Source of the DNA: an uncultured Clostridia bacterium
Lineage (GTDB): Bacteria > Bacillota > Clostridia > Oscillospirales > Ruminococcaceae
DNA: 16,026 nt
NCBI GenBank assembly: GCA_938014915.1
Contig: CALLQQ010000065.1
Span: 1 to 16,026, forward strand
Reading direction: 5' to 3'
Made by a program: the position numbers and the translations under genes. The stretch's first letter is position 1; each line of letters starts with the position of its first letter. Under the pieces are notes generated by a model. It ran no database searches. It was not told the DNA's origin and worked only from the letters and a program-made list of their open reading frames with translations. This document shows, one piece after another, positions 1-7,931 of this stretch.

Positions 1-199
1 CCGCTGGTGTAGGCATTGCCTCTGCTTTTATAATTTGCGTTGTTAGGGTAACATTTTCTTTATCCTTTTCAGCGACGTCAATGCCCACTCCCATTACAAG
101 AGCAAGCGAATTCAACTCACGCCTATCCCAACATCCGCTCAATGAGAACGATGTTACAATCAGCATTATTAATAATAATCTAATCCTAATTTTCATCAT
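1..199 (-). CDS. gerAC: Spore germination lipoprotein, Ger(x)C family (N-terminal part)
   Basis: This is the N-terminal 66 codons of a GerC-type germinant-receptor subunit; the rest lies beyond the window edge. The start has two consecutive ATG codons (199 and 196), with a GGGGG ribosome site at 205-209. The product begins with basic residues, then a hydrophobic stretch ending in a lipobox LSGC (Cys23), so it should be exported and lipid-anchored. Directly after the cysteine comes WDRRELNSLALVMGVGID, which matches the hallmark start of mature Ger(x)C proteins (GCWDxRExxxLxxVxxxGID). It overlaps the end of the gerA gene by 14 bp, so the two are translationally linked. In known receptors the C subunit sits with A and B subunits in the spore inner membrane; no B subunit gene lies between A and C here. 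The symbol is the family name, not a proven orthologue. Confidence 0.9.
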   Translation of the reverse strand, partial: MMKIRIRLLLIMLIVTSFSLSGCWDRRELNSLALVMGVGIDVAEKDKENVTLTTQIIKAEAMPTPA

Positions 200-1826
200 T
201 TTGTCCCCCATCGCTCAGATCATAATCCGGCACAAAGAACTTCTGCCTGATTTCATTCTTACGTGCGAATCCCTTCGGCCGGCTTAGCATTGCCCATAGC
301 GGGAATCTCACCGCTGCATCTTTCGAATCCTGCCAATTCATAGGCGCAAATGGCTGCAAGTAGAAGAAATTGAAACTTCTAAGCGATGCAAGATGCACTA
401 TCATCATTAGAATCCCAAGGGTGATTCCATAGCCGCCCAATACCGCCGCTAAAATTAAGAATAGGAATCTTAATATAACTTCAGCATCAACCTGTGTCGG
501 CACTGCGAAGCTTGCAACTGCTGTAATGGCAATTATAATTACCATCGGCGCACCTATTAGCCCCGCCGAAACTGCTGCCTCCCCCATTACAAGTGCGCCA
601 ACAATGCTGATCGCTTGTCCGACAGGCCGCGGCAATCGCACTCCCGATTCTCTTAATATCTCGAATGCTATTATCATTATCAGCGCCTCCACCGCCGCTG
701 GGAATGGCGTCCCCTCCCTCGACACGGCAATAGTGAATAGCAATTCTGTCGGTATCAACTCATGATGATATGTTGTAAATGCGACGTACATTGCTGGTGC
801 TAATATGCTGATTAAAAAACATAAGAATCTTATAAATCTTAAAAATGTCGCCATATACGGGCGAATATAATAATCTTCAGTAGTTTGGAAGCTCTCTAAA
901 AACAAGAATGGCGCCGTCACGACGAATGGCGTTCCATCGACTAATATGGCTACCCTACCCTCAAGAATTTTTCCGGCAATGGCATCGGGCTTTTCAGTAT
1001 AGCCCATAGTAGAGAATATTGAAAAAGGCGCATCTTCAATATATTGTTCGATATATCCTGATTCAAGTATTGCGTCGGTATCAATCTTCGCCAGTCTTTT
1101 TTCAATATCTTTAATTAGGGCATCATTCGCTATCCCCCTTATATATGCTAGTGTAACATTCGTTCTTGTTCGGCGCCCTAGGGTAGTTGACTTCATTGTT
1201 AAGTCGGGGTGTTTTACTCTCCTACGAATTAGGGCGGTGTTTGTTCTGATATTTTCTGTAAAGCCCTCTCTCGGTCCACGCACTACGGATTCAGTCGCTG
1301 GTTCCTCGACGCTTCTTTGATCCCAGCCTTTCGTATTTATTACGATGCACTGATTATAGCCGTCGATTATCAATGCTGAATCGCCATTAAGGCAGCCTTC
1401 AATAATTTTATCGTATGTTGATACTTCTTCAATCTCACCTATACATAATCTTTTCTTTGCGAATTCTTCGATGCTAGGGGTAGCTTCACTACCTTTTGCT
1501 CCCTTTCCCTTAGGTAGCATGAAGTCTATGTCGGAATCAGGACTATAATACATTAGCGGCTTTATGATGCTCTCATTAATCGTTAATCCCTCAGTTAGAC
1601 CATCGACATAGACAAGGGCGGCCTTTGTTTCATTTATATCGCATAGAGTGAATTCACGTATGACAATGTCATCACTATCGCCAAGTATCTCTTTAATTTT
1701 TTCTAGGTTGCCCTTTAATTCCGTACCAATTTCGGAATCTATTTTAACCTCTGGGTGAATAATTTCATTCGCTATCTTCCCCTTAGTTAAGGTGTATTTT
1801 AGCTTGCGTAATAGAAAGTTAAACAT
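186..1826 (-). CDS. gerAA: Spore germination protein, GerA/SpoVAF family (receptor subunit A)
   Basis: A 546-residue integral membrane protein of the GerABKA family, the A subunit of nutrient germinant receptors in the spore inner membrane. Residues 1-300 form the hydrophilic N-terminal region and contain the family signature around 182-208 (RGPREGF, then TNTALIRRRVKHPDL). Residues 329-482 hold several hydrophobic segments (about 330-352, 378-393, 404-440, 450-482), followed by a polar tail containing RPKGFARKNEIRQ, typical of the family C-terminus. Length fits the usual 480-550. The next gene is a GerC lipoprotein overlapping the stop codon, which favours a receptor subunit over the paralogue SpoVAF. 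The start ATG at 1824-1826 has only a weak GGTG-type ribosome site. A CATAATA sequence about 30 bp upstream (minus strand, 1853-1859) resembles a forespore sigma-G -10 box, but I see no good partner -35. Confidence 0.93.
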   Translation of the reverse strand: MFNFLLRKLKYTLTKGKIANEIIHPEVKIDSEIGTELKGNLEKIKEILGDSDDIVIREFTLCDINETKAALVYVDGLTEGLTINESIIKPLMYYSPDSDIDFMLPKGKGAKGSEATPSIEEFAKKRLCIGEIEEVSTYDKIIEGCLNGDSALIIDGYNQCIVINTKGWDQRSVEEPATESVVRGPREGFTENIRTNTALIRRRVKHPDLTMKSTTLGRRTRTNVTLAYIRGIANDALIKDIEKRLAKIDTDAILESGYIEQYIEDAPFSIFSTMGYTEKPDAIAGKILEGRVAILVDGTPFVVTAPFLFLESFQTTEDYYIRPYMATFLRFIRFLCFLISILAPAMYVAFTTYHHELIPTELLFTIAVSREGTPFPAAVEALIMIIAFEILRESGVRLPRPVGQAISIVGALVMGEAAVSAGLIGAPMVIIIAITAVASFAVPTQVDAEVILRFLFLILAAVLGGYGITLGILMMIVHLASLRSFNFFYLQPFAPMNWQDSKDAAVRFPLWAMLSRPKGFARKNEIRQKFFVPDYDLSDGGQNDEN

Positions 1827-2021
1827 ATTTTATAAACACCAACTTTATTATATATTATGGTAATTGTTGTTTATTATTGCACCAATTATGAGTATTATTC
1901 TATGAAGATTCAACTTTTAACGTAAATGGAAATATTAATTTTATGTAAACAGTTGTGCGAATGCTCTCCCTTTATGAATTCACCAAGCTGTACGGTGATT
2001 ATATATAATTGGGGTGATTTT

Positions 2022-2510
2022 ATGCAACCTTATAGTATTAGAGAAGTATCGAGCAAAGATATAGATTGTCTGCTAGGATTGATGCGTGATTTTTCACGGG
2101 TGCTGGGCAAATCACATAGATTCACTACTAATGCATCAACATTGGAATCGGCTCTCGCCATTGATGGGTTCATTCACGCACTGATTATCGAAACAGATTC
2201 ACCAATTGGATATGCGCTATTCTACGATATATATTCTTCTTTTTCGGGCAAGAAGTCCATATATCTGGAGGATTTATATATTGCTCCCTCCTCTCAAAAA
2301 AGAGGATACGGGCAAATTCTCATTGCTGAGATTGCCCGTCGTGCGGTGCGGCTCGGTTATGAAAGCATCGAATGGATATGTTCTGAACATAATCACAATG
2401 CACTGGGATTCTACAAATCCATCGGTGCAAAGACAAATAGCGAATTCATCTTACATGAGCTCGACAAGGAATCGATAAACGAATTCCTAGATAAGATTCT
2501 TAACGATTAA
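2022..2510 (+). CDS. GNAT family N-acetyltransferase
   Basis: A 162-residue acetyl-CoA-dependent N-acetyltransferase of the GNAT fold; the substrate cannot be told from sequence. Motif A is clear: the strand EDLYIAP followed by the pyrophosphate-binding loop QKRGYG (residues 92-97) and helix. Motif B appears as NHNALGFYKSIGA (124-136), with the usual Asn and Tyr. The open frame extends upstream to 1926, but I place the start at ATG 2022 because GGGGTGA lies 6-10 bases before it and homology to the fold begins there (MQPYSIREVS). It is transcribed alone, divergently from gerA, and its 3' end overlaps the end of the convergent DUF3298-type gene by 11 bp. No terminator is seen between them, so the two transcripts probably run into each other. 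I see no convincing promoter, though TATAAT occurs at 2004-2009. Confidence 0.88.
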   Translation: MQPYSIREVSSKDIDCLLGLMRDFSRVLGKSHRFTTNASTLESALAIDGFIHALIIETDSPIGYALFYDIYSSFSGKKSIYLEDLYIAPSSQKRGYGQILIAEIARRAVRLGYESIEWICSEHNHNALGFYKSIGAKTNSEFILHELDKESINEFLDKILND

Positions 2511-3183
2511 AATACTGATCCGGCACATCGCACGGAATAGAAAATACAACTATTCCCGTCGAATACGGTGCAATTGCATATTGCTGATAGTAAATATCTA
2601 TTCCCTGCGGCGTTATGCAGAAGTTGCAAGTAGAGAAGTGTTTAACTATTAATTCTCTATAATTCTCAAAATAAATGCCGGGATTGAGTGCTAAATTGCC
2701 ATCGGCTTGCTCTAAAATTTGCTCAAGCAATTTACGCCTATAATACCTAGATACACATATATCACTTAGGTTAATGACCATGCCGTTATATAGATTGCAA
2801 TTTACTGAAGTCCTATATGTGGTACCGTGTGCGCCGCCCGTATATTCATATCTATCGAAATAACAGCTGAAAATGCAGGATTCGTTACAGGTTACATTAT
2901 AGGCTAGGACTGTTTCATATGCATTAAAGGGGAAGTCATTCTCCATCGAATACTTATATCCTCGTATTGCCTCTGGGTAGAGTTGCCTTTGCGCAAATAG
3001 GCATACACAATCCGCGTAGTTCTTGCAGATTCTGTTAATCCTCCTTGCCGATTCTGGATTCCTGCGGCAGTTGAGTTGAGGATATGATACCTCAAGCTTC
3101 AACACTGGTATATCTTTATATGTAAATTCCTTATTCACTTTAACGTCCGTAATATCCGCCGATGTCCTTTTAGGAATGTTCAT
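2500..3183 (-). CDS. DUF3298 (RsiV/PdaC-like fold) protein, cysteine-rich
   Basis: A 227-residue protein whose middle, YTGGAHGTTYRTSVNCNLYNG and then LSDI, matches the core of DUF3298 domains (GGAHG, a strand ending in xxG, LxDlF), with a DUF4163-like N-terminal half. These domains occur in secreted or membrane-anchored Gram-positive proteins such as RsiV and PdaC, where they sense or sit beside lysozyme or peptidoglycan enzymes. Here there is no signal peptide or membrane segment, so this copy appears cytoplasmic or spore-located. It has 12 cysteines in 227 residues, many spaced by 2-4, which is unusual. The frame opens at 3198, but that ATG forms part of the GGAGGTGA ribosome site; the real start is ATG 3181-3183 six bases downstream of it. 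A TATAAT at 3201-3206 suggests its own promoter. Its function is unknown. Confidence 0.8.
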   Translation of the reverse strand: MNIPKRTSADITDVKVNKEFTYKDIPVLKLEVSYPQLNCRRNPESARRINRICKNYADCVCLFAQRQLYPEAIRGYKYSMENDFPFNAYETVLAYNVTCNESCIFSCYFDRYEYTGGAHGTTYRTSVNCNLYNGMVINLSDICVSRYYRRKLLEQILEQADGNLALNPGIYFENYRELIVKHFSTCNFCITPQGIDIYYQQYAIAPYSTGIVVFSIPCDVPDQYFNR

Positions 3184-3200
3184 TATTATCACCTCCATTC

Positions 3201-3230
3201 ATTATATGCAAATACTTGTTTGTTTGATAA
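3201..3230 (-). promoter_or_regulatory. Candidate promoter of the DUF3298 gene
   Basis: On the minus strand TATAAT (3201-3206) is preceded at 18 bp by TTATCA (3225-3230), a 4/6 match to the sigma-A -35 box. The predicted start would lie about 10 bases before the GGAGGTGA ribosome site. CATATAAT also resembles sporulation sigma-E/K -10 boxes, but no matching -35 was found. Confidence 0.35.
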
Positions 3231-3237
3231 TATTAAA

Positions 3238-3275
3238 TAGTCCGCATTGTCCGATTAATCGGACAATGCGGACTA
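3238..3275. repeat. Perfect 38-bp palindrome, probable terminator
   Basis: Two 19-bp arms (3238-3256 and 3257-3275) are exact reverse complements with no spacer. In RNA this gives a stem of about 17 bp closed by a UUAA-type loop, GC-rich at its base (GTCCGC/GCGGAC). On the minus strand it follows the second 44-residue gene, whose TAG stop codon (3273-3275) is the first three bases of the palindrome, and it is followed by TATTTAATATTAT, a moderate U-rich tail. The simplest reading is a rho-independent terminator for the small-protein operon. The plus-strand side has no T run. Its complete symmetry would also fit a DNA-binding site. Confidence 0.6.
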
Positions 3276-3407
3276 AAGCGGTTTCGCCTTTTCCTTGCTA
3301 TGCTTTGCCTTTCCTTGGAGTTCGGGTACGGGTTTAACCGTATTTTTCGGTTTCTTGCCGCCGCCCACTTCTTCGGGGCTTGGTCTTTTCATGCCTTTTT
3401 TAGCCAT
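3273..3407 (-). CDS. Small basic protein, 44 residues (second of a tandem pair)
   Basis: A 44-codon frame, MAKKGMKRPSPEEV at the start and EKAKPL at the end, with 12 lysines and 6 prolines and no hydrophobic core. It is preceded by GGAGGTTAAT, an excellent ribosome site 4-8 bases before ATG 3405-3407. It begins 14 bp after the stop of the upstream 44-residue gene, so the two form an operon. Its stop overlaps a perfect palindrome. The composition (Lys-rich, Gly/Pro, disordered) is like the minor small spore-core or coat proteins of spore formers, and spore genes are close by, but that role is inference. I do not recognise the family by name. The gene is too short to be found by usual length cut-offs; the strong ribosome site and operon spacing are what support it. 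Confidence 0.72.
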   Translation of the reverse strand: MAKKGMKRPSPEEVGGGKKPKNTVKPVPELQGKAKHSKEKAKPL

Positions 3408-3421
3408 ATTAACCTCCATGA

Positions 3422-3556
3422 TTAAACATCGTTATTTTTGATTGATTTCTTCTTTGCATTCCTATTTTTATTCTGATTCTCCCTAGTTATCGGTGTTTGA
3501 TGATTTGCTTTCTCTTTCCTCGCCTTTTTGTTATCAGGCTGACTATCCTTTGGCAT
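3422..3556 (-). CDS. Small basic Asn/Lys-rich protein, 44 residues (first of a tandem pair)
   Basis: A 44-codon frame starting MPKDSQPDNKKARKEK and ending KKKSIKNNDV, with 10 lysines, 3 arginines and 8 asparagines; it is highly charged, has no cysteine or membrane segment, and is probably disordered. AGGGGGGATAT just before ATG 3554-3556 is a strong ribosome site. It has exactly the same length as the downstream 44-residue protein (gap 14 bp) but no evident sequence similarity beyond being lysine-rich. The frame begins only about 30 bp after the hairpin terminator of the amylase operon, and a sigma-G-like promoter can be drawn across that hairpin. The composition resembles minor acid-soluble spore proteins; this is a guess from composition and neighbourhood, not from a recognised family. 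Confidence 0.68.
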   Translation of the reverse strand: MPKDSQPDNKKARKEKANHQTPITRENQNKNRNAKKKSIKNNDV

Positions 3557-3576
3557 TATATCCCCCCTCTTTCTGC

Positions 3577-3605
3577 TATTATCCGCAAAAATGCCCTAGC
3601 TATTC
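3577..3605 (-). promoter_or_regulatory. Candidate forespore (sigma-G-like) promoter for the small-protein pair
   Basis: On the minus strand GAATA (3601-3605) fits the sigma-G -35 consensus GHATR, and 17 bp on, GATAATA (3577-3583) matches the -10 consensus CATWHTA in 6 of 7 positions. The predicted start is near 3570, a few bases before the GGGGGG ribosome site. The -35 would lie in the loop of the preceding terminator hairpin. This is a pattern match only. Confidence 0.3.
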
Positions 3606-3625
3606 ATTTTAAGCTAGGGCATTTT
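3588..3625. terminator. Hairpin terminator after the glucan operon
   Basis: AAAATGCCCTAGCT (3588-3601) pairs with AGCTAGGGCATTTT (3612-3625) around a 10-base loop, a perfect 14-bp stem. On the minus strand it starts about 3 bases after the stop of the GH13 gene and ends in ATTTTT, giving a good rho-independent terminator. The plus strand also ends in TTTTTT, so it can work both ways. Confidence 0.9.
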
Positions 3626-3627
3626 TT

Positions 3628-5493
3628 CTATCGTCTTATTCTAATTACCGCATAATCATAGGGTGGAATTTCTATTTCTTCTTCCTCGTGCCCCCTAATG
3701 ATACCAACGAATTCATATCCTTTCATCAATTCACAATAGGGAGAAAATTTCTGCTTAAAATGGCTTTTATTAAGGTAGATTAATACCCCGTCATTTATTT
3801 TTTCATCATATCTAGAAAAAATAAATGTATCGCCAGTTGCAAAATGCGCAGTGAATTCGCCCTCCTTCATACATTGCAATTCGCTGCGAATGCTAGCAAG
3901 TTCAGCGGTGAATGTTCTTAAATTCTCGTCAATCGCATCCCAAGTAAAGCAGCCACGATTGAACGGATCACGGTATCCCTGCATTCCAATTTCGTCGCCA
4001 TAATATATGCAAGGAATCCCCGGTAGGAAAAATTGCAATACCATGGCACATTTCAAGTGTGCTACTGCCTTGGCATATTCCCAATCACCAAGTTTATACT
4101 GTGCCTGCCATGTTTTATCCCGATTATGTGCATCTTCACCAGCAATTCTAGTGAGGGCTCGCTCCGTATCATGGGTAGAAATTGAATTCATCAACACATC
4201 TATCGCAGGCTTTGGGTAATTCTCCAGTATCGTCATAATGCTATCGACAAATTCCCCAGCATTGGCATACTTGATATAGTTTAGTATCGCCTCTTTAAAG
4301 GGATAGTTCATAACACTGTCAAGTTGTTCACCTAGGAGGTATCTTCTTCTTATTCCATAGCTCTCCTTATTAGAGGCATCCTCCCACACTTCCCCGATAA
4401 TAAGACTATGTTCTGAGCTGCGTTTTACTGCAATTCTTAATTCGTCTAGGAATTCATCGGGCAATTCGTCAGCTACATCAAGCCTATACCCTGATGCGCC
4501 CTGCTCAATCCAGTACTCAAGTACGCCACCTTCACCGCAAATAAATTCAGTATAGCTTTCGTCGTTTTCGTTCACATTCGGCAATGTATCGAATCCCCAC
4601 CATGATTCATAATCACGTGGAAAGTTGTGGAATGTATACCATGACGAATAGGGGCTATCCTGCGAATTATATGCTCCAATGCTATCATACCGCCCATTCT
4701 TGTTGAAGTAGACACTATCGGCGCCCGTATGGCTGAACACACCATCTAAGATTACTTTCATGCCGTATTCGGCGGCGGTTTTACATAGGTTTGTGAAGTC
4801 ATCATTCGTTCCTAATAGTGGGTCGACTTTGAGGTAATCGGCAGTATTGTAGCGATGATTCTCGTGTGCCTCGAATATGGGGGTTAGATAAATATAGTCC
4901 ACTCCCAATTCCTTGAGATAGGGTAGTTTCTCTGCTATGCCGTCTAAATCACCGCCGAAATAATCATTGTTGCGCACAATTCCATTCTCATCGGGGAGGT
5001 AATGCGGTGTGCCGCCCCAATCACGGCGAATGACTCTATCCGTCGGTATTCCATCATGATTTTTGCCGCTCCTATTAAATCTATCGGGGAAGATTTGGTA
5101 CATCACTCCGCCCTTAAATACATCGGGCGTCTTAAAGTTGCTATCGTATACCGTGAGTTGGAATGAATGCTCACCATCGAATGTGCCGATATTGGCGCCG
5201 CTTTTCTTAATAAGCCGCCTGCCATCACCGATACCAATTGAAAAATGATAGTAGTGAATTCCAACATTCGTTAGTGTGAAAGTCGCCTCAAACCTACATA
5301 TGCCGAATTCATCACCGCCAATGGGCTTCATCCTTATAAAGCGCTCCTTTTGATCGGGACGGAAAAGGATAAGTATAGCATCTTTAGGATGCAGTGAACA
5401 TTCGACAGCTATTCTAATTGTAACCTCACTCCCGCAAGAGATGGCGCCGAATTTCGATTTATAATTCTTATCCCACGGATCGTAAATTCTCAT
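3628..5493 (-). CDS. GH13 alpha-glucan hydrolase (neopullulanase/cyclomaltodextrinase-like)
   Basis: A 621-residue intracellular alpha-amylase-family enzyme, expected to cleave alpha-1,4 (possibly also alpha-1,6) links in maltodextrins. It has an N-terminal beta-sandwich (about 1-120), then a TIM barrel opened by GGVMYQIFPDRF (128-139), as in neopullulanases and maltogenic amylases. The conserved regions are all present: DGVFSH (250-255), GYRLDVADE with nucleophile Asp339, IIGEVW with acid/base Glu368, and STHDTE with His441-Asp442. A short C-terminal beta domain follows. There is no signal peptide. The start ATG is preceded by AAGGGGGA and lies 20 bp after the glycogen phosphorylase stop, so both are in one operon with the glycerophosphotransferase-like gene. 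The enzyme would trim branched dextrins for the phosphorylase. Exact specificity cannot be assigned from motifs. Confidence 0.92.
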   Translation of the reverse strand: MRIYDPWDKNYKSKFGAISCGSEVTIRIAVECSLHPKDAILILFRPDQKERFIRMKPIGGDEFGICRFEATFTLTNVGIHYYHFSIGIGDGRRLIKKSGANIGTFDGEHSFQLTVYDSNFKTPDVFKGGVMYQIFPDRFNRSGKNHDGIPTDRVIRRDWGGTPHYLPDENGIVRNNDYFGGDLDGIAEKLPYLKELGVDYIYLTPIFEAHENHRYNTADYLKVDPLLGTNDDFTNLCKTAAEYGMKVILDGVFSHTGADSVYFNKNGRYDSIGAYNSQDSPYSSWYTFHNFPRDYESWWGFDTLPNVNENDESYTEFICGEGGVLEYWIEQGASGYRLDVADELPDEFLDELRIAVKRSSEHSLIIGEVWEDASNKESYGIRRRYLLGEQLDSVMNYPFKEAILNYIKYANAGEFVDSIMTILENYPKPAIDVLMNSISTHDTERALTRIAGEDAHNRDKTWQAQYKLGDWEYAKAVAHLKCAMVLQFFLPGIPCIYYGDEIGMQGYRDPFNRGCFTWDAIDENLRTFTAELASIRSELQCMKEGEFTAHFATGDTFIFSRYDEKINDGVLIYLNKSHFKQKFSPYCELMKGYEFVGIIRGHEEEEIEIPPYDYAVIRIRR

Positions 5494-5513
5494 AATGTCC
5501 CCCTTTGTCTAAA

Positions 5514-7907
5514 TTACAGGTTCCAAATTTCTTTTGCATAGTCAGTAACAGCACGATCGGCGGAGAAGATTCCAGCACCTGCAATATTGCTTACCGACAT
5601 TTTCCCGTACAGGCTTTTATTCGCATAACATTCGCTAGCAAATTTCTGCGCTCGCTGATAATCGGCAAAATCTGCAAGTACCATATAATCATCTTTGAAC
5701 CGCAAATTGTCGGCAACTTCACTGAAATTCGCTCCATTAATCCCCGAATACATTTGACTAATTGCATTCTTGATTACATCATTTTCTTCATAATACTTTT
5801 CGGGGGAATAGCCCATTCCTTTTAGTGCTATAACTTCTTCCTTTCTCATGCCAAATTCAATGAAATTCTCGGCACCGACCTGCTCACTAATTTCAACATT
5901 CGCACCATCATATGTGCCTATCGTTAACGCACCATTTAGCATTAACTTCATATTGCCAGTGCCCGATGCCTCCGTACCTGCTAGTGAAATTTGCTCGCTA
6001 AATTCGCTTGCCGGCATTAGCACTTCCGACATTGTAACATTATAGTCCTCAAGATATATTACACTGAGCTTTTTGCTTAGAACAGGGTCTTTACGCAGCT
6101 GCTCGCCTATCGACCAAATCATCTTAATGATCTGCTTAGCTAGATAATATCCGGGCGCCGCCTTAGCCGCAAATATATATGTTTTCGGCTGGAATGGCGC
6201 ATTGGGATTCTCCCGAATATAGTTGTATTCAGCGATAATATTCAGCGCATTGAGATGTTGGCGCTTATACTCGTGCAGTCGCTTAACCTGAACATCAAAA
6301 ATACTGTCGATATTAACTTCAATACCCATCTTATTCTTAACATACTTTGCAAACCGCTCTTTATTTAGCTTCTTCACTACTGCTAATTTGTCGATTACCG
6401 CCGCATCATCTTTGAACTTTGCGAACTTCGCCAATTCGTTCGCATCTTTTTTGAAGCCATCACCAATGCATTCCGTTAATAGGTTGGTTAAATTTGGATT
6501 GGATTGCAATAGCCATCTGCGATATGCAATGCCATTCGTCACATTGCGGAATTTTTCGGGCTCAAGCTCCGCCTGCTCGGCAAATACTTCATTCTTAATT
6601 ATGTCGCTATGGAGCTTGGAAACGCCATTAACGCTATACGATGCCGCAATGCAAAGATTCGCCATTTTGACTTGATTGTCTAGGATTATCGATAGTCTTG
6701 ACGTCTTATCGCTGTCATGCGTTCTATCAAAAATCTCCTTACAGTAACGGTTATTTATCTCAACTATTATAGATAGAATCCGCGGTAGTATCTCCTCCAT
6801 TAGATTCTTATCCCATACTTCAAGCGCCTCACTCATTACCGTATGATTAGTATATGCAAAGGTTTTAGTCACGATATTCCATGCTTTATCCCATTCATAT
6901 CCGCAGTCATCAATTAGCACACGCATCAATTCGGGAATAGCTAATGTCGGGTGCGTATCGTTAATATGGATTGCCGCCTTTTCATGCAAATTATCAAGTG
7001 TTCCGTATGTTCGCATATGGCGCATTACGATATCGCCAATTGCGGCGGCACACATGAAGTATTGCTGGCGGAGCCTCAATGACTTCCCCTCAAGGTGATT
7101 ATCGTTAGGATATAGCACTTTTGAAATTGCATGTGCAACGTCGTTTGCGCCCAATGCCCGTGCATATTCACCACTGATGAATAAATTCATATCGAAGCTA
7201 AGAGCCTCAGCCTTCCATAAACGGAGTTTAGAAACACCGTGACTTTTATACCCCGACACATACATATCATATGGTATCGCCTTGACTGTACTATAATTTT
7301 TATGGGTAATGTGGTGGTATTTATCTTCCCATCTTTCCTCAATTTCTCCGCCTAATCTTACATCTATCGCTTGATCGGGCACCGGAACAAGCCAAACACC
7401 GCCCCCAGGCAACCAATTATCGGGCAATTCTGTTTGCCATCCGTCGATAATTTGCTGCTTGAAGATACCGTATTCATAGAGGATAGAATACCCCGTCATA
7501 GGATAGTCGGTTGATGCTAGCCCATCAAGGTAGCAGGCGGCTAACCGCCCAAGTCCACCATTCCCTAGCCCTGCATCGGGCTCATTATCATAGATATTTT
7601 CAATATCTATTCCAAGATCGGCGAACATCTCCCTAGCGGCATCGGCGAATCCTAGGTTGTAGAGGTTAGTTTTAAGTGAGCGCCCCATTAGGAATTCCAT
7701 GCTGATGTAATATGCTTGCTTCCTACCCTCGGAGTTCATCTTCGCCATAAAGCGTGAGCGTTTTTCTTTCAGGTAATCAACAACGATTAGTGATATTGCC
7801 TTATAGAACTGCGCATTCGTAGCACTGTCGAAATCGGTCCTAAAGTCGATTTCCAACCTTTCTTTTAATAGCTGCTTTAATGTTCTCTTTGAATATGTGC
7901 TATCCAT
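5514..7907 (-). CDS. glgP: Glycogen/starch/maltodextrin phosphorylase
   Basis: A 797-residue GT35 phosphorylase, the usual length for bacterial enzymes. It releases glucose-1-phosphate from alpha-1,4-glucan chain ends using pyridoxal phosphate. Visible landmarks are YYISMEFLMGRSL (67-79), GLGNGGLGRLAACYLDG (113-129), the active-site region around IHINDTHP (313-320), VKRLHEYKRQ (541-550) and the cofactor site EASGTGNMK with the Schiff-base lysine Lys654. Like other bacterial forms it lacks the long N-terminal regulatory extension of mammalian muscle phosphorylase. AAGGAGATGATG precedes the ATG at 7905-7907. It is the middle gene of a three-gene leftward operon, 24 bp after the glycerophosphotransferase-like gene and 20 bp before the GH13 gene. 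Glycogen and maltodextrin phosphorylases cannot be separated by these motifs. The product could feed glycolysis or, via UDP-glucose, wall glycopolymer synthesis (inference). Confidence 0.96.
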   Translation of the reverse strand: MDSTYSKRTLKQLLKERLEIDFRTDFDSATNAQFYKAISLIVVDYLKEKRSRFMAKMNSEGRKQAYYISMEFLMGRSLKTNLYNLGFADAAREMFADLGIDIENIYDNEPDAGLGNGGLGRLAACYLDGLASTDYPMTGYSILYEYGIFKQQIIDGWQTELPDNWLPGGGVWLVPVPDQAIDVRLGGEIEERWEDKYHHITHKNYSTVKAIPYDMYVSGYKSHGVSKLRLWKAEALSFDMNLFISGEYARALGANDVAHAISKVLYPNDNHLEGKSLRLRQQYFMCAAAIGDIVMRHMRTYGTLDNLHEKAAIHINDTHPTLAIPELMRVLIDDCGYEWDKAWNIVTKTFAYTNHTVMSEALEVWDKNLMEEILPRILSIIVEINNRYCKEIFDRTHDSDKTSRLSIILDNQVKMANLCIAASYSVNGVSKLHSDIIKNEVFAEQAELEPEKFRNVTNGIAYRRWLLQSNPNLTNLLTECIGDGFKKDANELAKFAKFKDDAAVIDKLAVVKKLNKERFAKYVKNKMGIEVNIDSIFDVQVKRLHEYKRQHLNALNIIAEYNYIRENPNAPFQPKTYIFAAKAAPGYYLAKQIIKMIWSIGEQLRKDPVLSKKLSVIYLEDYNVTMSEVLMPASEFSEQISLAGTEASGTGNMKLMLNGALTIGTYDGANVEISEQVGAENFIEFGMRKEEVIALKGMGYSPEKYYEENDVIKNAISQMYSGINGANFSEVADNLRFKDDYMVLADFADYQRAQKFASECYANKSLYGKMSVSNIAGAGIFSADRAVTDYAKEIWNL

Positions 7908-7931
7908 ATCATCATCTCCTTTAGTTTGTTA

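Noticed and set aside
1853..1859. CATAATA on the minus strand upstream of gerA as a sigma-G promoter
   Set aside because: The -10 matches and the gene class fits, but no GHATR-like -35 lies 17-19 bp upstream, so it is not listed as a feature.
2004..2009. TATAAT as promoter of the acetyltransferase gene
   Set aside because: The start would fall inside the ribosome site, and the only -35-like hexamer (TTCACC) is 19 bp away.
1926..2021. Upstream extension of the acetyltransferase by 32 residues
   Set aside because: No ribosome site at 1926, the extra residues do not fit the GNAT fold, and GGGGTGA fits the ATG at 2022.
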